The translations under genes were made by a program, and so were the position numbers. The notes below the pieces were generated by a model. That model saw only the letters and a list, made by a program, of their open reading frames with translations, searched no databases and had not been told where the DNA came from. Source: Desulfobacteraceae bacterium (lineage in GTDB: Bacteria; Desulfobacterota; Desulfobacteria; Desulfobacterales; Desulfobacteraceae). Taken from it: DNA of 11,497 nucleotides. Below are positions 1 through 6,600 of the stretch, piece by piece (within the stretch, counting starts at the first letter, position 1; each line of letters begins with the position of its first letter). The stretch lies in the NCBI GenBank assembly GCA_024225895.1, contig JAAEMC010000924.1, positions 1 to 11,497 on the forward strand. The letters are read 5' to 3'.

Positions 1-49
1 ATTGCAGAATAACGTTCCGATAAGCGGAAAGCCATTTCTACCCTTTAAG

Positions 50-94
50 GATAGAAATCGGTTGATACAAAATCGATTTGCTTTTAAGTGATTC
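50..94 (+). repeat. Left copy of long inverted repeat pair
   Basis: Positions 70-94 are the exact reverse complement of 8096-8120 (25 bp). The match continues with scattered mismatches to about 45 bp (50-94 against 8096-8140). Weaker similarity, including a shared GCCATTT/AAATGGC block at 31-37 and 8160-8166, suggests the repeat runs on towards the window edge. The two copies lie outside the kinase gene and the sigma-54 activator gene, about 8 kb apart. It could be a dispersed intergenic repeat, a decayed MITE or the end of a transferred block. Seen in sequence; meaning inferred. Confidence 0.7.
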
Positions 95-145
95 CATTTA
101 ATTATATTGTTTTTTTGGAACTGAATTTTTGAAAATCACTATAGA

Positions 146-1654
146 TCATATTGAGCTTTTAGGTTGTAAAGGTAAAGTTATTTGTATCATTAAACCGCCC
201 AAATGTGAATGCGCCGCCTGAATAGTGCCTTTATGGTTTGTTATGATCTGCTTGCATATACTTAGGCCCAGGCCGCTGCCTCCAAGGGCTCTGCTTCTGG
301 ATTTGTCTACGCGGTAGAGCCGGTCAAAAATCCGGTCCAGGGAATGGGAGGGTACCCCTGGTGATGAATCCTCAAAGCATAGCGTAAACTTACCTCTTTC
401 AATCCTGCGGCTGATTGCAAGTTTGCCGGGTGGATCTGTGTAACGAAGACAATTTTCAATCAGGTTATAAAATACCTGGCTGATGAGATTTTTATTCCCC
501 AAAATATTAGCATCGTCATAGAGATCAAACTCTGTTTCAAGGGTGATCTGTTTTTGTTTCAGCCGGGTTTGAAAAGTGTTTAACACTTGTTCAAGAAGTC
601 TGCCTGGGCAAAAGGCCGTTTGATTTAAAGACAGGTTTTGTGAGTCTGCCAGGGATAGAAGATGAAGATCCTGAACCAGTTTTTCCAGGCGAGTGACATC
701 CTGATGAAGGGAATCAACCATTTGGGGCGACATTTGGCGGATACCATCCTGTAAAGCCTCAATTTTGCCTTTTAAAATGGAAATGGGTGTTCTCAGTTCA
801 TGGGAAATATCCGAAATCCAGTTTTTTCTTAATTCTTCATATTTTGCCAGGGTTTGTGTCATGTGGTTGAAATCCTTTGCCAGCAAACCCAGCTCGTCAT
901 TGGAAGTCACATTTATTTGGGTATTAAAATCAAAGGATTTAATTTTCTTTGTCCCTTTCATCAGGTCATGGACGGGGGATAAAATATTTTTGGCCAACAA
1001 AAAGGAGATCATCGCTGTTACAAGCAAAATAATTGCCCCCAAAAGATAAAAGATATTGGCTTGTTTCTTAAGAAAATTCAAATCCAGGGGGTGTTCCACC
1101 TTGTCGGGCATGGCTAATCCGAGGAATCCAATAATCTGATCGGACAGTTTTATTGGCCGATATGTATATGTTGTGTCCTGTAGCATTCTTCCTGCAATAT
1201 GTTTTTTATTTTTGTCAAATAGGCACACACGGTTGAAAGTATGCAAAGGGTCAAAGGGCAGGGGCGGTCCATGATGGGGTGGTGGCCCCTGAAAATTCTT
1301 TAAGCGGTGGGGCGGGGGGCGATGATTTGGCCGGGGACCTGCCTGCCTGCCCCTTGGACGATGCACATTTTGGGAAGATACTTGGAAACTGTTTTGATAA
1401 TTGGTGCCATATCTTTGTTGAATCAGAATATCCCCCCAGGCGGCTGGCTTGTGGTATAGGGCATTCCATCCATTGCTTTTTTGATAGTTTTTTTTGAGAA
1501 CAGAAACCAGATCATCCAGTTTTTCCAGGTCGGTTTGATTGATGTATTCGGCAAAATTTTTAGGAATAGTATATTGAATAACGCCAATCAACAGGGCAAT
1601 TACCACAAAAGATATGAGAAAAAAACAAATAAAAAATTTGTATCGCAGTTTCAT
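146..1654 (-). CDS. Membrane sensor histidine kinase, HAMP/HisKA/HATPase_c, Pro/His-rich periplasmic domain
   Basis: A 502-aa inner-membrane kinase of the BaeS/CpxA layout. TM1 spans about residues 7-28, the periplasmic sensor 29-199, TM2 201-221 and HAMP about 222-275. The HisKA H-box has the phospho-acceptor His285 in SHELRTP. The ATPase domain shows the N-box (N397, N401), a G1-like DSSPG (429-433, less canonical than DxGxG), the F-box near 441-448 and the G2 box GGSGLGLS (458-465). The periplasmic segment at about 98-138 is rich in Pro, Arg and His (H98, H111, H116, H127, H128, H138), which could bind metal or polyanions; that is inference. The start gives a natural Lys/Arg-flanked TM1, but no strong Shine-Dalgarno precedes it. 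No OmpR-type regulator adjoins it, so the partner may be the NtrC-type regulator at 6601-7983 or lie elsewhere. It is divergent from the EF-hand gene. Confidence 0.93.
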   Translation of the reverse strand: MKLRYKFFICFFLISFVVIALLIGVIQYTIPKNFAEYINQTDLEKLDDLVSVLKKNYQKSNGWNALYHKPAAWGDILIQQRYGTNYQNSFQVSSQNVHRPRGRQAGPRPNHRPPPHRLKNFQGPPPHHGPPLPFDPLHTFNRVCLFDKNKKHIAGRMLQDTTYTYRPIKLSDQIIGFLGLAMPDKVEHPLDLNFLKKQANIFYLLGAIILLVTAMISFLLAKNILSPVHDLMKGTKKIKSFDFNTQINVTSNDELGLLAKDFNHMTQTLAKYEELRKNWISDISHELRTPISILKGKIEALQDGIRQMSPQMVDSLHQDVTRLEKLVQDLHLLSLADSQNLSLNQTAFCPGRLLEQVLNTFQTRLKQKQITLETEFDLYDDANILGNKNLISQVFYNLIENCLRYTDPPGKLAISRRIERGKFTLCFEDSSPGVPSHSLDRIFDRLYRVDKSRSRALGGSGLGLSICKQIITNHKGTIQAAHSHLGGLMIQITLPLQPKSSI

Positions 1655-1712
1655 AGTATTGTGGAATTAAAGATCAAGTCCTTTGATTTGGGTTTCATCC
1701 TTGTTTATTGTC

Positions 1713-1728
1713 CATGGTCTATACCATG
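1713..1728. promoter_or_regulatory. Short inverted repeat between divergent kinase and EF-hand genes
   Basis: CATGGT-ctat-ACCATG is a perfect 6-bp inverted repeat with a 4-bp spacer. It lies in the 207-bp region between the kinase start (1654) and the EF-hand gene. Its position suits an operator shared by two divergent genes, but an element this short can occur by chance. Confidence 0.25.
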
Positions 1729-1821
1729 CACTTTCAGTATTAAACCAAACCTGCCCCAGTTTCAAGAAATCCTGCCAAATCCTCCATTTTTCCACATAAT
1801 TCCAACCATGTTCCCTCAAAA

Positions 1822-1849
1822 TTGATTGTTATCATAAAACCTGAATAAT
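1822..1849 (+). promoter_or_regulatory. Sigma-70-like promoter for EF-hand/DUF1566 gene
   Basis: TTGATT (1822-1827), a 16-bp spacer and AATAAT (1844-1849), with five of six bases of the -10 consensus. The predicted start of transcription near 1856 leaves a leader of about 30 nt that contains the ribosome binding site. Read by eye only. Confidence 0.45.
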
Positions 1850-1885
1850 TGATTTTAACATTTGATATTAAGGAGCAAGGAAGGA

Positions 1886-3595
1886 ATGAAACATAAATCG
1901 CAGTGCGCAAGGGTTGTTATTATTTTTTGGATTCTTTTTATTTTTTTTACCATATCCACAGCCTTTAGCCAGGGAACAGGTCAGGCGCCCATGAGGGGGG
2001 GGGATTTCATTGGAAGATTTGATCAGGATAATGATGGGAAGGTCTCCCAAGAGGAATTTTTAGGACCGGATGCACATTTTTATCATCTGGATCAAGACCA
2101 GGACGGGTATATTGATGAGGATGAAAAACCCTCGGGAAAAAGACGAGGCCCTGGTGGTGAGTCTGGCGGATCTGGTGGTCCTGGAGGCACAAATCCCATG
2201 GACCGAATGGATAAAGATGGTGATGGTAAAATTTCCATGGAGGAATTCCCCGGACCAGATCAGCATTTCAATCAATTTGATGCCGATGGGGATGGATTCC
2301 TTGATGAAAGTGAGCTGCCAAAAGGTCCGCCTCCAAGAAGAAATTCTGGAGCTGGTTTCGATGGATCAAGAGAAAATCTCAGTGAATCCGAGTTGAACAA
2401 GCTTGATTCAACCCGGGAATCTACCACAACTAGTTCCGGCCTTTATACCATTGTAGATACAGGGGTAACCAAGTGTTTTGATAACTTTAATGAAATCGAT
2501 ATGCCCGGAGCTGGTGAGGCCTTTTATGGCCAGGATGCCCAACATCAGGGAAATTCACCTTTCTACGCCGATAACGGGGATGGGACAGTGACAGATCATC
2601 ATACAGGTTTAATGTGGCAGCAGGATCCAGGGGATAAGAAATCTTGGAACGAGGCTTTGGAAGAATTAGAGACTTTCGAACTTGCCGGCTATGAAGATTG
2701 GCGGTTGCCAACCATCAAAGAGTTGTATTCTTTGATTTTATTTTCCGGGAAGGATCCCAATATAGAGAGTACTGACACAGATGGACTTACCCCATTCATT
2801 GACACTGATTTTTTTGAATTTACATATGGGGATACTGAAGCCGGTGAACGGATTATTGATTCCCAATATATGTCTGCGACACGGTATGTATCTACCACCA
2901 TGAATGGTGACCCCACTGTTTTTGGTGTTAATTTTGCCGATGGCCGTATCAAAGGGTACGGCATGATTATGCGTGGATTTGAAAAAAAATTTTATGTTCT
3001 TTATGTAAGGGAAAATACAGCCTATGGCCAAAATAATTTTGTGGATAATAATGACGATACAATAACGGATCTGGCTACGGGGCTGATGTGGACAACTAAT
3101 GACTCCTCGTATTTTAATGCAGGGATGTCACAGGACGGTTCCATGAATTGGGAAGAAGCTCTTTTATGGGCTCAAAACCTTGAACATGCAGGGTATTCAG
3201 ACTGGCGGCTTCCCAATGCAAAAGAGCTGCAAAGTATTGTTGATTATGCCCGTTCGCCTTCGACCACGGATTCTGCAGCCATTGATCCGGTTTTCAATGT
3301 TACCGCCATAAAAGATGAAGGCGGCAATATAAATTACCCATTCTATTGGACCGGCACCACCCATGAAAGTCAAAGGGGGGGACAAGCCGCAGTCTATGTG
3401 GCTTTTGGAGAAGCTTTAGGGTTCATGGAATCGTCTTCTGGTGACTATACTCTTTTAGATGTTCATGGAGCGGGTGCCCAGCGAAGTGATCCTAAAGCAG
3501 GAGACCTTTCTGACTTTCCCATCGGCCGTGGGCCCCAAGGTGATGTCGTCCGGATTTATAATTTTGCAAGGTGTGTCAGAAATGTCAGTCCATAG
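1886..3595 (+). CDS. Secreted EF-hand protein with two DUF1566 (Lcl_C) domains
   Basis: I start at ATG 1886 because AAGGAG (1870-1875) is well placed and a signal peptide follows directly; the TTG at 1862 is less likely. The product is 569 aa. Residues 1-28 form a signal peptide with a hydrophobic core at 10-25 and likely cleavage after AFS. Four canonical calcium loops follow in two pairs: 46-57, 69-80, 109-120 and 132-143, each DxDxDG-type and ending in Glu. A Gly-rich linker (83-103) separates the pairs. Two DUF1566-type domains come next, about 224-375 and 381-565, each with a DNGDGTVTD-like opening, a TGLMW motif and a GY-DWRLP-KEL motif. The family is typically extracytoplasmic and of unknown biochemical function; calcium binding is well supported by motif. 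A run of nine G at 1995-2003 just after the signal peptide could cause frameshifting. The gene probably forms its own transcript. Confidence 0.92.
   Translation: MKHKSQCARVVIIFWILFIFFTISTAFSQGTGQAPMRGGDFIGRFDQDNDGKVSQEEFLGPDAHFYHLDQDQDGYIDEDEKPSGKRRGPGGESGGSGGPGGTNPMDRMDKDGDGKISMEEFPGPDQHFNQFDADGDGFLDESELPKGPPPRRNSGAGFDGSRENLSESELNKLDSTRESTTTSSGLYTIVDTGVTKCFDNFNEIDMPGAGEAFYGQDAQHQGNSPFYADNGDGTVTDHHTGLMWQQDPGDKKSWNEALEELETFELAGYEDWRLPTIKELYSLILFSGKDPNIESTDTDGLTPFIDTDFFEFTYGDTEAGERIIDSQYMSATRYVSTTMNGDPTVFGVNFADGRIKGYGMIMRGFEKKFYVLYVRENTAYGQNNFVDNNDDTITDLATGLMWTTNDSSYFNAGMSQDGSMNWEEALLWAQNLEHAGYSDWRLPNAKELQSIVDYARSPSTTDSAAIDPVFNVTAIKDEGGNINYPFYWTGTTHESQRGGQAAVYVAFGEALGFMESSSGDYTLLDVHGAGAQRSDPKAGDLSDFPIGRGPQGDVVRIYNFARCVRNVSP
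1995..2003 (+). repeat. G9 homopolymer within EF-hand gene
   Basis: Nine consecutive G residues span the Arg-Gly-Gly codons at residues 37-39, directly after the signal peptide. Gain or loss of one G would put the remaining 530 codons out of frame, as in known phase-variable surface genes. The tract is seen; phase variation is inferred. A G7 run also occurs at 3375-3381 in the same gene. Confidence 0.6.
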
Positions 3596-3614
3596 AAAGG
3601 TGGCTTTTAAGCAA

Positions 3615-3644
3615 GAGAGCCTTATAAAGTTTTACAAGGCTCTC
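3615..3644. terminator. Bidirectional hairpin between convergent genes
   Basis: GAGAGCCTT (3615-3623) pairs perfectly with AAGGCTCTC (3636-3644). The 12-nt loop can form a further TAAA/TTTA stem. It sits between the ends of the EF-hand gene (3595) and the chemoreceptor gene (3671). There is no good U-run on either strand, but the position fits a shared terminator. Confidence 0.6.
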
Positions 3645-3670
3645 ATTACTTAATTGAATATAAGAGATGC

Positions 3671-5743
3671 TTAAAAATCACTAAACCCGTCATCCTCATT
3701 ATAGGGGATAGCCTTATTGTGCTTTTTTTCACCGGTTGTCTGGACTAATTGTGGTGTGTTGTTCTTATACTCTGCATCATATGTTTCATTTTTACTGGTA
3801 ATACCATGCATCTGTCCGGTGCCGCTTGAGCGAACCTTGAATGCCGCCATTGTAGCAGCCATTTCTTCTGCTGCGGCTGCATTCTGCTGGGTGACTTTAT
3901 CCATTTCAGACATGGCAGTTGTAATTTCATTGATACCCTGGGATTGTTCCTTGGATGCCGCAGCGATTTCATTGACCAGCTCTCCGCCTTTGACAACACT
4001 TTTGGCTACTTCCTCAAACGAGGTGTTGGTCTCTTCAACAATAATTGAACCGTCATTGACTTTTTGAACGGTTCCCTCAATGAGATTCGCGGTGTTTTTC
4101 GCTGCATCTGCGGCCCTCATGGCCAGATTCCTGACTTCATCGGCAACCACGGCAAAACCAGCGCCGGCCTCTCCGGCCCTGGCCGCCTCAACCGCAGCAT
4201 TCAATGCCAGCAGATTGGTTTGAAAGGCAATTTCATCAATGGTTTTGATTATTTTACTGGTTTCTTCGCTTGCCTTGTTGATGTCTTGCATGGACACAGT
4301 TAGTTTTTCCATGGATTGGTTTGCCATATCTATGGTCTTATTGGATTCAGACATCAGCTTGTTTGCCTGATTGGCGTTGTCTGCATTCTTTTTGGTCATA
4401 GAGGCCATCTCCTCCAGGGAGGCAGAGGTCTCTTCAAGCGCTGACGCCTGCTCAGATGCCCCTTCGGCTAGTTCTTCAGAAGAGGAGCTGGTGATGCTGA
4501 TGGTCTCGGACAGATTTACAACCATTTTTTCCATGGAAATCAAGAGCTGCCCGGTTTCATCCTTGCCGGTTTTGTTGATAATGGTAGTCAGATCATTATC
4601 CGCCATACGGTCTGCAACCTCCACTGCCTGGCTCATGGGTACAGTTATGCTTCTGGTGACAAGAAAAGCAGCAAATAAGCCGATAATACCGGCAGCAGAA
4701 AAAAGGATGATCAATAACATCCTGGAAGAGGCTGCCGTATTTTCAGCTCCTTGATTAAATTTAACAGCTTCTGCATTTGCAAATTCCAGTATATTTTTTA
4801 TCACTATCCGCAGTTTTTCAAGATGGGGTTCACCTTCTGTCTGATTGGTATTAGCGGGATTGACAGAAACGTTGGCAAGCCGCATCCGGATAACTTTGTC
4901 ACGGATCTGTTTCCAATCCATAAATAATTTTTCAGCCTTGTCCATTTTTGCTTGATCGCCCAGAAATCGCTCTTTTAAAAATTTGAATTTTTCTGTTACA
5001 TTATAAGCTTCCCGATCCACATGTTTTGCAAGTGTGTTCACCTTTTCCGGTGTCTTGGCAACCGATAAATCTTTCATATCCTTTAAAATTGTCATGCTGT
5101 CGGTTTTGATTTCAATTGCCGTGGTAGCAATAGCAAACGGGTGTTTATAGAATTTGTCCACTAGGCCTGCAATATTCCCTTTGCTGCCTAAAAGACTACT
5201 GAAAGATTGCGCCTGGTCATTGTATTCTTTTGCTTTATCTTTAGCATAACCAATCAGGGCATCGAGGGATGTCATGATTTTGGCTACATGGGGGGCACTT
5301 TCGGTTCGGGTGAATTCGTTGGCATCGTTTTGGATCTGAATTTTCCTTAAGGCAGCAACTTTATCTCGTATGGGTTTCCATTCGGCGAATAATTTATTGC
5401 CTTTAGCGATTTCGGACTTATCGCCTGAAAACCGTTGATCAAGGACTGTTGAATGGGCTATGGCTTTTTTTTCATGACCATCAATTTTTTTTAAGTATCC
5501 CTCAAGTTCCTCAATGGTCTGGGAGCGGATTACCATTTCCACATATTTGCTGATAGCTTCAATATTGTATTCCATGTCCCGGATATTGGTGCTGACTGCC
5601 ATGGGATAGCTATAGAGCTGCTCTGTCACCCCGGAGAGTTTGGAAGCGGTTCTGATGGATTGAAAACCGCCGACAGCCATAAGGATGATCACAAGACCAA
5701 ATCCGATGGTCATTTTTTGCCAGAGTTTTATGTTCTTTATCAT
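3671..5743 (-). CDS. Methyl-accepting chemotaxis protein with duplicated periplasmic sensor
   Basis: A 690-aa transmembrane chemoreceptor. TM1 is at about 12-29, the periplasmic region 30-340, TM2 342-363, HAMP about 364-416 and the signalling domain beyond. The hairpin tip is the canonical [20 protein letters not shown] with [18 protein letters not shown] after it (504-541). The periplasmic region holds two related units, about 40-178 and 192-332. Both carry a YP/HP-A-T segment, then RF-GD-(K/Q)-AE/K-LF-(E/D)WK-IRDKV, then an E-PH-K motif, so it is an internal tandem duplication of a four-helix-bundle type sensor. The C-terminus ends in an acidic DDGFSDF tail with no CheR-binding WxxF pentapeptide. 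AGGAGG lies 8 nt before the ATG (complement of 5752-5757). Only 43 bp separate it from the upstream small gene, so the two are probably one operon. The ligand is unknown. Confidence 0.95.
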   Translation of the reverse strand: MIKNIKLWQKMTIGFGLVIILMAVGGFQSIRTASKLSGVTEQLYSYPMAVSTNIRDMEYNIEAISKYVEMVIRSQTIEELEGYLKKIDGHEKKAIAHSTVLDQRFSGDKSEIAKGNKLFAEWKPIRDKVAALRKIQIQNDANEFTRTESAPHVAKIMTSLDALIGYAKDKAKEYNDQAQSFSSLLGSKGNIAGLVDKFYKHPFAIATTAIEIKTDSMTILKDMKDLSVAKTPEKVNTLAKHVDREAYNVTEKFKFLKERFLGDQAKMDKAEKLFMDWKQIRDKVIRMRLANVSVNPANTNQTEGEPHLEKLRIVIKNILEFANAEAVKFNQGAENTAASSRMLLIILFSAAGIIGLFAAFLVTRSITVPMSQAVEVADRMADNDLTTIINKTGKDETGQLLISMEKMVVNLSETISITSSSSEELAEGASEQASALEETSASLEEMASMTKKNADNANQANKLMSESNKTIDMANQSMEKLTVSMQDINKASEETSKIIKTIDEIAFQTNLLALNAAVEAARAGEAGAGFAVVADEVRNLAMRAADAAKNTANLIEGTVQKVNDGSIIVEETNTSFEEVAKSVVKGGELVNEIAAASKEQSQGINEITTAMSEMDKVTQQNAAAAEEMAATMAAFKVRSSGTGQMHGITSKNETYDAEYKNNTPQLVQTTGEKKHNKAIPYNEDDGFSDF

Positions 5744-5786
5744 TGTTTTTGCCTCCTCATTTTTTTAATAAATATTTTTGATTGGT

Positions 5787-6152
5787 TTATATTTCCATTT
5801 TTTGAATCATATTTTCCACAACCGCTGCCACATCGCCAATATCGCTGTCAGTATAAGTAAAATACCGTGGATTGAGTTGCAGTCCCAAAGAAAGCGTATC
5901 TTTGGTTCGATCAGGCAAAATGAGAATGATTTTAATATCTTCAAAAAGTTCCCTCATGGAATGAAGTTGTATGAGCTCTTCTTTTGTCGCAGCAAAAAGA
6001 ATGGCTATCCAAACCCTGTTCATCGGTTTTCGAAGTAATTGAGATAAACTCTTAATGGATAAGTGTGTTTCCATATTCAGTTTAAAGATTCTATCCTGGA
6101 TGATGCGGCTTATTTTCGAGTTAGGATCTGTCTCATATAGAATAATTTTCAT
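5787..6152 (-). CDS. Small receiver-like protein lacking phospho-acceptor (pseudo-receiver)
   Basis: The 121-aa product begins MKIILYETDPNSK. I choose the ATG at 6152 over the upstream in-frame ATG at 6299 because AAAGG (complement of 6161-6165) lies 8 nt away and a sigma-54-like promoter would start transcription near 6174. The sequence alternates hydrophobic strands and helices as in a CheY-like fold: strand 1 KIILYE, then VWIAILFAA, IKIILILPD and RYFTYTD. The position where a receiver has its Asp carries AAT instead, so it probably is not phosphorylated in the usual way. Fold assignment is from pattern only, with no named family recognised. It lies 43 bp upstream of the chemoreceptor in the same direction, so a role as a scaffold or inhibitor in that signalling path is a guess. 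Confidence 0.75.
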   Translation of the reverse strand: MKIILYETDPNSKISRIIQDRIFKLNMETHLSIKSLSQLLRKPMNRVWIAILFAATKEELIQLHSMRELFEDIKIILILPDRTKDTLSLGLQLNPRYFTYTDSDIGDVAAVVENMIQKMEI

Positions 6153-6184
6153 GGCTGCGGCCTTTATTTTTATATAAACGATCA

Positions 6185-6200
6185 TACAATGAGTTTGCCA
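6185..6200 (-). promoter_or_regulatory. Sigma-54 (-24/-12) promoter for pseudo-receiver/chemoreceptor operon
   Basis: On the minus strand the sequence reads TGGCA-AACTCA-TTGTA. GG and the downstream GT are 10 bp apart, as required for RpoN promoters (consensus TGGCAC-N5-TTGCA). The only important departure is T for C at -12. Predicted transcription start is near 6174, giving a 22-nt leader with the ribosome binding site of the pseudo-receiver gene. Paired palindromes lie 148 and 171 bp upstream of that start. Confidence 0.6.
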
Positions 6201-6313
6201 ATTATCCTTAATATTAGCAGCAAATGTGCCAAAGAATATAAGGAATGAATATTCTTTATATTCAAGTAGTTGTAAAAATTCACTTGATGATGATCTCAAC
6301 GGAAAGCCGGATT

Positions 6314-6352
6314 TTCCAATATGTTAGAATTGTTTATTCCAATATATTGGAA
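6314..6352. promoter_or_regulatory. Paired palindromic operators, likely activator enhancer (UAS)
   Basis: TTCCAATATATTGGAA (6337-6352) is a perfect 16-bp palindrome. TTCCAATATGTTAGAA (6314-6329) is a second copy with two changes. Starts are 23 bp apart, about two helical turns, so two dimers could bind the same face. The sites lie between the divergent pseudo-receiver and sigma-54 activator genes, at the usual enhancer distance from the -24/-12 element at 6185-6200. Binding by the neighbouring activator is inferred. Confidence 0.65.
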
Positions 6353-6480
6353 AAATAGTGTGAAATTACGGATTTCTTCCTTTACATTTCAGCTCGATTA
6401 TTTATAATAAATAACTACTTACAATTTACTCCCTTTACTATAGAACCTATCGTCAAAGATCTTAATTGTTTATTCTGAAT

Positions 6481-6575
6481 GCCCGAATATAGGGCGTAAA
6501 TTTGAATTTACGGATACACCAGGGCAGACCCCTGCTAAAATTTAGAAATTGGGCAAACAAACTAATTGTCCCATA
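6481..6575 (+). other. Hairpin-dense leader upstream of sigma-54 activator
   Basis: Four small inverted repeats follow one another: GCCC/GGGC (6481-6495), CGTAAATT-TG-AATTTACG (6495-6512), CAGGG/CCCTG (6520-6534) and GGGCAA/TTGTCCC (6551-6572). The second is an 18-bp near-palindrome and might be another operator. Together they could fold in an mRNA leader. They match no riboswitch consensus that I can identify. Confidence 0.3.
6521..6537 (+). promoter_or_regulatory. Possible weak sigma-54 promoter for activator gene
   Basis: AGGGCAGACCCCTGCTA has GG-N10-GC spacing and a fair -12 element (CTGCT), but a poor -24 element. The start would be near 6547, leaving a 54-nt leader. The operators at 6314-6352 would be about 200-230 bp upstream, so autoactivation is possible. 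It overlaps a small hairpin and may be coincidence. Confidence 0.25.
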
Positions 6576-6600
6576 ACCCTGAAGGCAAATAGGTAATCAA

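Noticed and set aside
1690..1712. Possible sigma-54 promoter upstream of EF-hand gene
   Set aside because: The GG-N10-GT spacing is present but the rest of the -24 element does not match, and a better sigma-70-like promoter lies nearer the gene.
4371..4754. 127-codon plus-strand ORF within the chemoreceptor gene
   Set aside because: Antisense shadow of a strongly coding gene; Ala/Ser-rich low-complexity reading with no ribosome binding site.
6152..6299. Upstream 49-codon extension of the pseudo-receiver
   Set aside because: The extension covers the proposed -24/-12 promoter, has no ribosome binding site and breaks the receiver-like layout.
6551..6600. Possible cyclic-di-GMP (GEMM) riboswitch before the activator
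   Set aside because: GGGCAAAC and GGCAAATAGGTA resemble parts of the consensus, but the conserved core, paired stems and tetraloop are absent.
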